From Rhizopus sp. PT2906 (lineage: Eukaryota; Mucoromycota; Mucoromycetes; Mucorales; Rhizopodaceae), in the NCBI GenBank assembly GCA_025529335.1, contig JAMYHX010000123.1:1-64000 (forward strand): a stretch of 64,000 nt of DNA. The letters run 5' to 3'. Positions 1-9,740 of this stretch are shown here, in pieces (position 1 is the first letter of the stretch; the number at the start of each line of letters is the position of its first letter). The position numbers and the translations under genes were made by a program. Below the pieces are notes generated by a model that made no database searches, had not been told where the DNA came from, and saw only the letters and a list, made by a program, of their open reading frames with translations.

Positions 1-141
1 TGGGAAAAGGACTTCATCAGTCACATCCACACTGAACACAAGTCCACTTTGGAAGAAATCCGCTCCAAGGGTGTTCTCTCCAAGGAACTTGAAACCAAGC
101 TCCGTGAAATCTGTGAAAACCACACCAAGAACTTCTATTAA
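1..141 (+). CDS. ATP1: ATP synthase F1 subunit alpha, mitochondrial, C-terminal end only
   Basis: The window opens inside this gene. The first frame reads 46 codons to a TAA at 139-141. The peptide begins WEKDFISHIHTEHKSTLEEI and ends in ENHTKNFY. This matches the helical C-terminal tail of mitochondrial F1 alpha subunits, in which an aromatic-rich stretch leads to a K-rich helix (SKELETKLREI) and ends in a short F/Y tail. The alpha subunit forms the non-catalytic nucleotide-binding sites of the F1 hexamer in the inner-membrane ATP synthase. Codon use is strongly biased to C-ending codons (AAG, CTC, ATC, ACC), unlike most genes here, as expected for a highly expressed gene. The start and the catalytic core lie outside the window. 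Identification is by family resemblance of a short tail. Confidence 0.8.
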   Translation, partial: WEKDFISHIHTEHKSTLEEIRSKGVLSKELETKLREICENHTKNFY

Positions 142-284
142 TTTAATGACTCAGCTATAATATTACAAGTTTTCCTAAAGACGGGTAAAGAACTACGCTA
201 AAATGTATAAAATAAAAAGAAGAAGCAAGATTCTTTATATATACAGTTTTGTTTTAAAATAAAAAAATGTGTCTCCTTTTCTTA

Positions 285-2220
285 TTACATAAAATCGTCT
301 GGTGTGTTTGGCATTTGTTCTATGGACGGCATCAAGCCTTTCCAATGATCTGTCCACTGACTTGAATGGGCAAGTTCATGTTTTACATAGTTATTGTACA
401 TGGTAGACACATTGGTTTGCATCTTGTGTAAATATGATAATTCGGTCATGATGCAGTACTTGATATATATCTCTCTTTGCTTGACTAGACTTAGACCATG
501 ATCTGCCAATCGTTTGTGTTTAGCCATTTGTTGTGCCAGAATATTATTTGATACAAAGGGCATACTTTCTTTTCGTTCAATCAATTCCTGCAAATACATG
601 ATTCATATGAAATATATAAATATACTTTGCAATATGTACCTTGAATGACTCAAACAGGTCTTTTTGACGGATCAAATGCTCTATGACAAGATCTTCCATT
701 TCTACTGCCTACATACACACACACAAATACATGTATTGATTAATAGCTGAATGAGTCTTGTTTTTTCATAAAATTGATTACTTCGCGATTAAGCGACATG
801 CCTGCCTGCTGCATAGACTTTGCTATACTTGATTGACTCTTTGCTAATTGAGGACAGCCTTGACAATGAGAAAAAGTACAGTCTTTATCAAACTCGGCAA
901 GATTACTTTTGAATAATGGGTCATTCATCATATGCATATTCAAAAGGGGGAAAGCGACTTACGTCAGGGCCATACTATATCGAATATAATCTGTTCCTAA
1001 AGCCTTTTTAAACTTGACAATCCGATGCATGATAAAAAGCATCTGCTGGTATTGCTTTATGTATTGAATTGACCTCTTTTTCATTCTTATCACACGATCA
1101 TTCCAGTCAATAGGAACCATCTTTTCTAATTCTTCTATATTCTGCTTATGCTCTATAAACTCATCATCAAGAGCTATAGGTGGTTGTTGTTGTCTCCATT
1201 CTGTCAGTGAGGATGCATGACTCAGAAAGGTATGTACGATGTCATCTTTGCCAAGTACAGGATGTCTAACTACGGCATTGATGAATCGCTCAAGCCCTCT
1301 TCGTCTATTTTCTTCAAATTCTAAAGATCCTAAAGATTTGGATGTTATTTGATTCATCTCTTTTTTGTCTAGTTTTATTTTACTTGCAGTAAGTCTCTTG
1401 GGCGGTAAATGAGGTATAAGTCTAAATGGGTATCTTCTTAATAGCACTTCCCACAACCACCAAAAGTCACTGAATCTTCTTATCACCTTTGTACCCAACT
1501 TTTCGCTTTCGAGTTGATAATTGACATGCTTGAATAGAAAGTTTCCTTCTTTTTCAGGCACCTTGGACAATAAAATGGTGTCTAAACTCGAAAGCCATTG
1601 ATTGAGTAATTGTTGCTGTATATCATGAGGCGATAGAATTGAAGAATGTGATGGTGGTGATATGGGTGGATCGATTGGATCAAAGTAAGGGATTGGTAAA
1701 TCTATTCATATAAAATAACCACTGTTTACAAATCGACATCCTTTTTTACTTTCTATATACTTACTATGTTTATATTTTGCTATTGACACTAATGATATGT
1801 CTATTACATCTATGAGTAATCACATTCAAGGCTTATAAACAGCTTTTTACCTATATCACTTTGAGCTAAAGCAACAAGAGAAAGAAAAAGATGAAATGCA
1901 TTCCTTGTTACAAACAGAGGATTATTGTGATTATTGAGATGGATGATATCAAGAATCTGTTGTTGTATTGTAGTTGATAGACTGGATGCCTTGAGTAGTT
2001 GCTCCAAGCAACTTATGTCAATCTTTTCATATTTTGATTTTATATCATGGTATATTCTATTGTATTCATCAGGTACAGTATCAACTAGACATCAATAAGC
2101 ATAGATGTATATATTATGTATTCATATTATAGTACTTGTAATATCCTGTATGCTATCTACATGAGATACCCAAGGATCTTCGTTATCATTATCATTATTG
2201 CTATTATTAGCTGTATTCAT
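285..2220 (-). CDS. MVP1: Sorting nexin Mvp1 (SNX8-like), PX and BAR domains
   Basis: This multi-exon gene on the minus strand starts with ATG at 2220-2218 and ends at 285. I read about seven exons: 2220-2136, a second down to about 1848, a tiny exon near 1770, a PX exon ending at 963, and three C-terminal exons. The N-terminal exons form a helical, EH-like part with the stretch DTVPDEYNRIYHDI. The PX domain follows, with FLFKHVNYQL, VIRRFSDFWWLWEVL and RYPFRLIPHLPPKR, the usual PI3P-binding face. The rest is the helical BAR-like region, containing ALTNLAEFDKDCTFSHCQGC across the intron at 962-912. Mvp1 and SNX8 tubulate endosomal membranes during endosome-to-Golgi recycling. No break in the frame is needed if the introns are accepted. 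The coding start of the next minus-strand gene upstream lies 1.2 kb away and its stop is 86 bp away. Confidence 0.88.
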
Positions 2221-2306
2221 TTTTTATTATTATTATTGTAATTATTAAAGAGAAAGAAAGAAAAAGGAAAAATTATGCACACAATGGCGCTATATATTTC
2301 GGATGT

Positions 2307-3410
2307 TTAATTCACTGGAAATTCAGATAGCCCCAAATCATCCTCTTTATCCCCTTCTTCCTCCTCTTCCAAGAAATAGTCATTATCATGGTATCTCTTA
2401 TCCTGCTCTAAAGCCAACAGACGATCCCTAAACTCCATGCATGCATTTTCCCATCTCATCTTTTCTTCCCATAACTCTCTAAGTTTCTTGTACGCTAATC
2501 CACAGATGACTTCAAAATTGTCCAAAGTTTCATCTAATGCTGCCTCTAGTCTTCTAATTTCGGTTTCGCCCTCTTCACTTTCTTTTTTAGTTTTTGATAC
2601 CTTGATAGGGTCCGTTGAATGCTCCACATCCATCGTCTGCACCTGTATATGCCTTACTTTCTTTCCATGATGTACGTTATCCTTCTTCATCTCTTGGCTA
2701 CTTTGTTCGAGTACATGTGTAATACCTAAAGCCCTTATATGTTCTGTAGCTAAGCCAGCAGCTACTTGGTCGCTTGGAATCGGCTGATCCAGTATGCGTA
2801 TCCTTTCTAGCCTTTGCAATAATGCTGTCTCTATTGTATCACTTCCTTCTGATGCCTTCAGAAAGCTATCTGTGGCAACTCTAGCGATTTTATGACTATC
2901 AGGGTGACTTGACAGCAACCTACGACCTGTACTCAACTGGCTCTTGATAGATAAGGAGTGTCGGAGTGATTCACTGTATAGACTGGATTCTCTCTTTTTG
3001 TTGGGTAAGATTGGATCCTTTGTTGTTGCAGTGCTACTCTTACTTGGACGTAACACAAATGACTGGATTGATGCTGCCTCAAAAGAGGGAGCTCTACTGT
3101 TTCCTGCACTTTTAGGTACAAGTTCAACATAACTCTTCTTGGAACCATTTGCACTAGTTGGAGGCACCGATCGAGCAGATAAGGAAGGTACTCTCTTGGT
3201 TCTTCTCATTCTTGAAAAAATGTTGGTAGATCTTTCCGGCCTTTGAAACTCTTCAGGACTTGTCGTCTTTAAGAATTCGACCAATGCTTGAGTACCCGTC
3301 ATCATTTTCCGCGTAGGAAATAAGTCATCCATATCTTCATCATCTTCTTGATACGTATTACTTATAGCCCTTGCATCTTTTGGCTGAAAGTTATTCTTAT
3401 GAATAGCCAT
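2307..3410 (-). CDS. Hypothetical protein with C-terminal coiled coil
   Basis: A single uninterrupted 367-codon frame starts with ATG at 3410-3408. I do not recognise the family with certainty. The N-terminus is acidic (EDDEDMDDLF), followed by GTQALVEFLKTTSPEEFQ, a short helix-like block reminiscent of a motif in fungal cytoskeletal or signalling proteins. The middle is rich in Ser, Arg and Lys and probably disordered. Residues around 270-335 form a likely coiled coil (IRRLEAALDETLDNFEVICG, then KLRELWEEKMRWENACMEF). The tail is very acidic (EEEEEGDKEDD). There is no signal peptide or membrane segment. It lies 86 bp upstream of MVP1 on the same strand and may share regulatory sequence with it. 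Length, clean frame and codon use argue for a real gene. Confidence 0.7.
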   Translation of the reverse strand: MAIHKNNFQPKDARAISNTYQEDDEDMDDLFPTRKMMTGTQALVEFLKTTSPEEFQRPERSTNIFSRMRRTKRVPSLSARSVPPTSANGSKKSYVELVPKSAGNSRAPSFEAASIQSFVLRPSKSSTATTKDPILPNKKRESSLYSESLRHSLSIKSQLSTGRRLLSSHPDSHKIARVATDSFLKASEGSDTIETALLQRLERIRILDQPIPSDQVAAGLATEHIRALGITHVLEQSSQEMKKDNVHHGKKVRHIQVQTMDVEHSTDPIKVSKTKKESEEGETEIRRLEAALDETLDNFEVICGLAYKKLRELWEEKMRWENACMEFRDRLLALEQDKRYHDNDYFLEEEEEGDKEDDLGLSEFPVN

Positions 3411-3479
3411 TGTTTATAAATATAAGATACAAAGAAAGAAAAAAAAAAAAGTGAGCTAAAGGGGAGAAAGGGGGAAAGA

Positions 3480-3842
3480 CATGGTTGAACAATTTATATT
3501 TAAGGAGACATGAGTTTTGACAGTGTAAACTTATGGTGAAACTAAACCTTCTGAATTAGAAATAAGTCACAATATTCATAAAAATAAAGTTTTCTTTGCT
3601 TTACCTTTGGTTATGCAGCGCTACTCTTTAGAGCCCCAAAAATAAAAATACTGAGAGGGTAAATATCAAAATTCCAAAAAAGGGAAAATTCGTTAGTATT
3701 AAACTGAATCATACATAAAATGGTTTCTTCTTACCCAATGGTATTCAAATAGCTTACGTTATGAAGCCAGCTCGTTGCACCACCACTTCATAGAAGCGTA
3801 TAATCTTCAGGTGAACGTGGCAAAAGTATACATGTTTTGGTT
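3480..3842 (-). other. Region downstream of the Fanzor gene, with a hairpin; candidate guide-RNA or element end
   Basis: This non-coding stretch directly follows the Fanzor stop. A clear inverted repeat (TATGAAG at 3760-3766 and CTTCATA at 3786-3792, 19-nt loop) lies about 55 nt beyond the stop. AT-rich sequence follows, with the motif GAGCCCCAAAA near 3632. In Fanzor and TnpB systems the guide RNA generally derives from the 3' flank of the nuclease gene, so this is where one would be expected. I cannot show terminal repeats or transcription. The functional reading is inference. Confidence 0.3.
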
Positions 3843-6800
3843 TTAAAGCTGCAAGCTGAACTTTGGGCAAAAGGGAGGAAGGTCCTTCTTGAGTATTATT
3901 TTTGTCATAGCCGAAATCCCAATGGCTGCGGCTGACATCACGTCTCTGTTGCTGGTAGCTCTTCCGCACTTAAAAGCTGGGCAATCTGGGTTTAAGCATT
4001 GTGATGTACCCAAGACTGGATGAACAAGAGGATTGTAGCAGTAAATGCAGAGTTGTGAGGTCATGTGCTCATCGGTGATAATGGTGGTTGCATGGCGTTC
4101 ATGTTTTCTTTGTGGCCATTTGCCTCCTCTACGATCATATCCTCTGATGGTGCTTCCAACTCCTAATCCTTGGTTACCAATTGCCATAACTGGGTGAAGT
4201 GTTTTTGAGCCTTGAAGAACAAATTTTCTCTCTTTGGAAGTCACGCGATCTTTGACGGTTCTATTCTTTACTTCCAAAGTTCTTCTTTGTCTACTTATCT
4301 TTTTCCCGTAGTAAAAGTTTCGTAATGTCTGTCTTTCTTTCATTGCGACCTATAGCCAATGGTTAATTCGTGTCTGTTAAATGATCCAATATGACTTACA
4401 ACAAAATATCTTTTTAATGATATAACATTGGCTGGTTGAACTTCTTTTGATAGTAAACTTAAACTACTTTCAATTGAGGGAATAACCTTTCCAAATGACT
4501 GTCAGTTATTCATGCCTATACCTATTTTAACTGATGGTACTAACCGTATTTTTCTTTTGTTTTTCAATACAGTATTGAAATTTGTTCTTCAAGCTTGAAT
4601 GGTTAATTTTCGCAGCCGTTATTTTAAAAGCTTTAGGCAGCTACAAGTACTTCCCTTTAGCCTTAACGACGGGCCTAAAAAGTTTAATTTTGTCAGCTTA
4701 TGTCACAACGAAATAAATTATATACTTACGGACTATTAGCAGGATGGAATTTATTGTAAAGGTTCAAATGGGTGTTAAACATTTTCATGGATATAGGCAC
4801 CGTCACAGACATTGTCTTGAGACCATAGTCTGTTCCACTAAACCTTGTTTGTTTTAATTTCGTTGGCAAGTCGACGCTATCATCTGAATGTTGTTTTCTT
4901 GAAGTATATTTTAAAGACTAATTAAAAGTGATGATCAGTTAACAAAGATTCATTTGATTATACATAATAATAAGTCTTTGCACAAACGTTTCGGCAAGTG
5001 TACTCCTCTCTTCTTAATGCTTTGAGTTCTTGACGAAGCACTTCTAGTTCATTAAAATTTCTCCATCTTTCTCCTTTTTTTGCCTTGATTAGGGCAGCAG
5101 CCATCCTACGATCATCTTTATCAACCATTCCATTTCTTTCCTTTTTCATTTTTCGAATCTCTTTATCAATCTTTTCCGAACTGAAAGCTTCCTTCTTTTT
5201 CAATAACTGTGCATTCAATGTTGTGATTTCTTCTTTCAAGTCTTTTAATCGTTTTTCTTTAGACTGACTTTCTTCGGTTGAGTTCGGTAAGACAGCAGAC
5301 TGTTTTGAACTGATTGGTGTTGTGGTTACTGAAATGGTTTTTAAGGAAACGTCAATAAGGATACAGTTGACTAAACTACGGCGAACTACGATTCTATGTA
5401 TAAACTTCAGCTTTCTTGAATTGCAATACGACGTAATGCTATCCATATCAAATATAAATCCAAATACATCTGTTTTTCGTTTAAGTGCCGTAGCGCCAGT
5501 CGATATTTTCACTCCATCTTTACAAACAAGATCAAACATTTGCTCTCCATAGCTAGTCAGTAAGGTGTATAACATTGTGGTGTCCAACGGCAAGTACAAG
5601 AGAGATGATGGTTGTGACCTAGGACAGACTTTTATCGTATGCTCTTTATATCCAAGAATATCGAAAAGTATGTTTGATAAGAATATAAAAGGAAGTTGAG
5701 TAGGAATAGTGTATCAAAGGTCTTTTTGTGGAATGTATTGTTTTAAGAGTGAAAACAACACGGAGCACACAGAAAACTCCTTTTCGGTAAGTCGCTTATT
5801 TCAATATCTTGCTTGTTGATCGTTTCAGCGTCATGATTGCAGAGAAGCGATTTGAGAATCCCCTTTAGTTTTGCCAATCTTCTGCCAGATACGTTAACTT
5901 CATCATCTTCTTCAATAACTGTTTCAACATCCTGATCCGTGTTATCAACCTTAGCTACTGCCTTCTTTCTTTTAGGCTAAGTGTAAAATATATACTTGTT
6001 AACAGCACGTTCTGTTGTATCAAGTTCATGTATTACTTTCTTCTTCCATTGGAGTTCCTTAATATGCTCGATTTTTCTGGCGATTTTATCTGCTTTAGTC
6101 GTTTTGTTCTTCTCTTGATACTTTTGCAACTGTTTTCGGTATTTGTTGAGTAGAGATCTCTTCTTATTTCTGCTGAAAATGCTGTTTTCAGTTACTACAG
6201 TGTGGCTTGTATCAGAGGTTGTTTGTAACTCGTTTATATATTTTCTTCTGATTCTTTCCTTTTTAGGCTGGAGATGTAGTTTCAACAATATCCTCAGCGT
6301 CTTTTCAATGGCGTTCTTCAGCCTTTTGCCGTTTTTATACATGATATCCAAATTGGTTGAAAACTGTGCGACAACAGATTTCTTGATTGTTGCATTGAAA
6401 TCCTTGGCTTCGGCAAAAATATGCTGTACCTCGCTGCTGACATCGTTATCAGTTGATTGAGAACTATTTCCTGCTTGACTAGTTCCTCCAGTTTGTACTT
6501 GCTCATGCATACTTATCCAAAGAGGATGTCTAGTTCTTGTCTGCTGTTGGATCCCCACTGCACCAAAATTCAGTGTATTGACGACTTGCAAGTGACTAAA
6601 AGAAAAAAGAGCCTTGTAGTCAGCATCATCGCTGCTTGCATTTCTGATCGGCGCCGGTAATATGACTGGTGAGGCATCTCTCTGAAATTCACTTGGTATA
6701 AGTGTATTTGTTTCCAAAAGAGCACCGCCGGACATTGCAAATGTTGTCATTGTCAGCTGAACAACAAGGGAGAAGATACAAGCAAAATCGGAATATTTGC

Positions 6801-7350
6801 AGACTGCAGAGCTAAGCTTTTCCATAATAGTGGATCTTAACTCTACAGGGAGATCTTTCCGTATGACTTGACCAAGTGGCACTACAGTTGATTTTACTTG
6901 GTGCTCCGCTGATTGAGTACTTATTTCATCTTCCTCTGATTCTGCTCCTTCATCAAGCCTCTCCTTTACCGCAGAAAACAAGCTGTCAAAGTTTTCCTGT
7001 AAGTAACTCTTGTACAGCGAGAGAGCATTGACTTTTAGGCGTTTGGCAGTACTGCCAGTCCAGTAAGGACCATGCTGCGAATCAAGTGCTTCAAAAGCAC
7101 CTAGAGGTACCCTTTTACGTTCTTCTTCTGCATTCCTTAAGCTAGCACCATCGCTTTCGGGATGTTGGTTTAAATGTGTTTCGATAATGGAAGTTAGCCT
7201 TGATCTGAAAGCCTTGGCAAGCAGCAGACGGGAACCATTTTCATTAGATTTGAGTGTAGCAGCAGCTGGTGCTCTTCTCTTGCTTCTGGGCACAGGGAGA
7301 TTATACTCCACACCTTCGATATTATCTTCTACTCTTTTTCTTTTGCTCAT
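3843..7350 (-). CDS. Fanzor (eukaryotic TnpB-like RuvC nuclease), intron-containing, with one apparent in-frame stop
   Basis: Read exons: 7350-6037, 5976 to about 5750, about 5640-4964, 4917-4730, 4674-4545, 4498-4400 and 4349-3843. The introns between the later exons are 46-55 nt with GT..AG ends and TTAAC or CTGAC branch-like sites. The junction between exons two and three is unresolved. The N-terminus is basic, with nuclear-localisation-like clusters (MSKRKR, RSKRRAP, PKRKKA), followed by long helical segments. RuvC-I is FSGTDYGLKTMSV, with Asp at 4828-4830. The last exon carries TDEHMTSQLCIYC and CLNPDC, a CxxC...Cx4C zinc ribbon, then TSNRDVMSAAAIG, the RuvC-III Asp at 3942-3944. At the usual RuvC-II position I see AIGNQGLGVGS without Glu. 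The Glu at 4068-4070 may be the relocated catalytic one described for Fanzors. My exon five has TAG at 4641-4643 in frame. Family assignment of the C-terminal half is firm; joining the first exon to it is probable. Confidence 0.75.
5977..6036 (-). other. 60-nt intron that rescues the Fanzor reading frame
   Basis: The first Fanzor exon would stop at a TAG at 5979-5977. Removing 6036-5977 (GTAATA donor, GTTAAC branch-like site 23 nt before the acceptor, ACTTAG acceptor) joins two coding stretches in phase. It replaces the stop with a lysine-rich PKRKKA segment that looks like a nuclear localisation signal. The length is exactly 60 nt and the phase is 0 on both sides. This is a prediction from sequence only. 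Confidence 0.6.
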
Positions 7351-7689
7351 TAAGTTGAAAGTGAAGAAGAAAAAATAAAGCGGACACTATCTTTTTTATT
7401 TTTATATGTTTTGACGCTTGAGAGACCTTTGATAGGTCAACATTTAATTCATTAAAAGTGAATTATTGATCTCATTATTACGACTCTGATGGTTTATTTG
7501 TTGTAACTAACTAGTACAAATGCTCTAAAAAGGAGAATACGATCAACGGGTGACAGTGTTGCCTGAAATATATGACCAGAGCAAAGCAAACACGTATCTA
7601 TTCATACTCTTTCAGCAATTTTTTAGATCAATTCTTTCATTTTCTAGAACGTCTGTAGTGTCTTAAAGGAGATGCTGGGATTATTGGAT

Positions 7690-9740
7690 ATCTTCTGGAT
7701 GCCGCTGTGAATTACATTTCTTCAGCAGAAGAAACGCAACTCTTTCCTGTCCTTTCGCCAGGCTATCCCAAGCTATGCTTCTAAAGATTGCATCGAAGGC
7801 TACTCAGGAAACCCTACGCTGTACTCTCTCCAGACGTCCGTAACAGTTAATATATCCCTGTTGAGCTGATAGGTTGGTACGGCGGAGGTCGAGTTAGGTG
7901 GAGTAGCAGAAGCACTTGAAGGTTGACTCCAGGAAAAATTTGTGTTAAAGGCGTTGTCGGCATAAGGGGAGGTCTATTTGGATTGAAGAAAGTGCTTCCT
8001 AAAGCAAGGAAATCTAAAATGCTTTGGTTTAACTGCTGCATTTGGGACGCGTTTGAAGTTTGCATGGCAAGCATGGTAGAAGTAATTGAACTGAATCCAG
8101 AATGTAGGCTTGATACCAATTCTGGAATTGCCATAGTAACCCTTTGGCTCGGAGTGAATGCTGCATCGCCTTCTTGTAACGATGCAAGTAGTTCATCTTC
8201 AAATGCTTTGTAAAGACTGTTAGTAAACAGTTCGCACGTCCAAAGGTAATAGTTAGGGTACTTCTTTTTCAGAATAACAGAGTCCTGCATAATTATAAAT
8301 GTTTGGTTAGATTGTTGACTATTTTGTTGCAAAGTATTCGATTTACCTGAAGAAACACCACTCTCAGTTGGGCGAGTAAACCCAAGAAGTTTGGCCCAGC
8401 AATATCTTCTTGTACTCCATCATTGTTGTCAAACTTCTCCTTTCAGAATTCAATATCAGGGAATACCAATACTTGCAAATCTTTGGGAGGGATGGCAACA
8501 GCACGGGACAAAAAATAGCTCCCTTGATGAGGAGGAAATCCAGCCAAACTCTTCATTGCTTCCACCGGTAGGCTAGAAATGTAGCAGCCTACCATACAAT
8601 CTGTGCCCCACCTACCGACCATCTTTTGCTGGTCGCTTGAAACATTCTCTTGAGCAATCATATTCAGCGCACTCTTGCGGTTGGCATGAGTGATCTTGGG
8701 AGTATGAATATCAACACTTTTAAAAGCATCAACATAGATTTTATGCTGAGCTCTGTAAGTAATTGGCGTAAACCTATCATCTCCCTTGAAAACTACAGTT
8801 TCGTACCAATTTTCACAGCGAATGAAGTCAGGGAAAGGCTCGTTCTCGAAATGAAATCTTGAAAAAAGGTTCATCGCCAGAGCACCGACAGAGCATACTT
8901 CAACATCATGGTGTCGAACAGACGAGCCATATTCAATCTTGCCATGTTGATTGGTTTTTCCAAAAGTAATAGTTGCAACCAAAGCAATGCATTCCGATAC
9001 TCCTTGACTTTCTAGTACAAGCGAGAACAAATCAGCAAATTGCATCCCAAGCGCTGTTTAGCTACGACAAAGCATGGCATGACTTATCAAAAAGCAGAGT
9101 CTGTCTCTGCAGCCAAGATGATCATTCTTCTCAGTCAAGAAATAGTCGCTAACTTTTTCCAACTCTTGTTTGGTGTAGCCGTCATTCAGTGTATTTTTTC
9201 CTCGATCTTCAAAGTTTTGCCTCTTACTCTTGACCTTTTCTTTTTCGAGAGTATCCAGAAAAGTCCTAACGAGGGGTCCTCTTGCTGGGCCATGGGGTTT
9301 AAGCCAAGTGCCTTTTGCTTGCTGTATATGTCTGTAATAGCTTTGACATAGGCGAGGACTGACTCTCTGCCTAAAGCAATAGGGGTACCATCTGGATTTC
9401 TTCTAATCTTTCGGTCTCGCTTCATGACATATTCTGCAAGGAAATAGCTAAGCTTTTGGTCAGTGACGATCTCTCCATCACCGAATCTTTGTTCAAGGCA
9501 CCATTTCTATGTTTAAACAACATAGTGAGATTTTCAAACCTTTTCTTTATAATTATTTTCTAGAATTACCTTCCACTCTTCTTGCTTGGCTGAGTATGCC
9601 TTAATAGTGTTCACAGGTCGATGTGTCATATTTTGAGCAATGATCATTTGGTTACTATAGTACATAGCTGAATTGTTGTCAATCATGCGCTGAACACCTT
9701 CATCATTGACAGTAAGACGATTGTTCATTTGGTTATTCAT
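7690..9740 (-). pseudogene. Decayed Crypton/Ndc10-like tyrosine recombinase with GCR1-like C-terminus
   Basis: The remnant reads from an N-terminal arm-binding part (RPVNTIKAYSAKQEEWK, a 63-nt intron, then KWCLEQRFGDGEIVTDQKLS) into the Ndc10 domain II type catalytic region. That region contains GKTNQHGKIEYG, THANRKSALNM (HxxR box), GRWGTDCMVGCYISSLP (Tyr box) and SLAGFPPHQGSYFLSRA. After an intron comes LRVVFLQ/DSVILKKKYPNYYLW, and finally a GCR1_C-like module (TVTDVWREYSVGFPE, WRKDRKELRFF). It is broken: a 1-nt loss in a C run near 9295, TAA at 9057-9059, TGA near 8441 where the family usually has Trp, an indel near 7925, and three more stops in the GCR1-like tail. These proteins are the transposases of Crypton elements and cut and join DNA through a tyrosine intermediate. 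With this damage the copy cannot make a full-length enzyme. Confidence 0.82.

Larger units (their letters stand above)
3843..9740 (-). mobile_element. Composite Crypton-like / Fanzor element (limits approximate)
   Basis: Two transposon-type genes lie head to tail on the minus strand with nothing else between them: a Crypton/Ndc10-like tyrosine recombinase relic (about 9740-7690) and a Fanzor nuclease gene (7350-3843). They are flanked by ordinary host genes (the coiled-coil gene on the left, the SET gene on the right). Fanzor genes are known to ride in several classes of eukaryotic DNA transposon, and Cryptons are among those I recall. I could not find terminal repeats, consistent with Cryptons, which lack long inverted ends, so the limits are those of the coding remnants. 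The true ends probably lie within 3.45-3.84 kb and 9.74-10.5 kb. Confidence 0.6.

Noticed and set aside
3754..3969. 71-codon minus-strand frame overlapping the Fanzor end
   Set aside because: Shadow of the Fanzor last exon; the zinc-ribbon frame that ends at 3843 is the coding one.
9475..9541. Stops in the recombinase relic between EEWK and KWCLEQRF
   Set aside because: They fall inside a canonical 63-nt intron (GTAATT...CATAG), so they are not counted as lesions.
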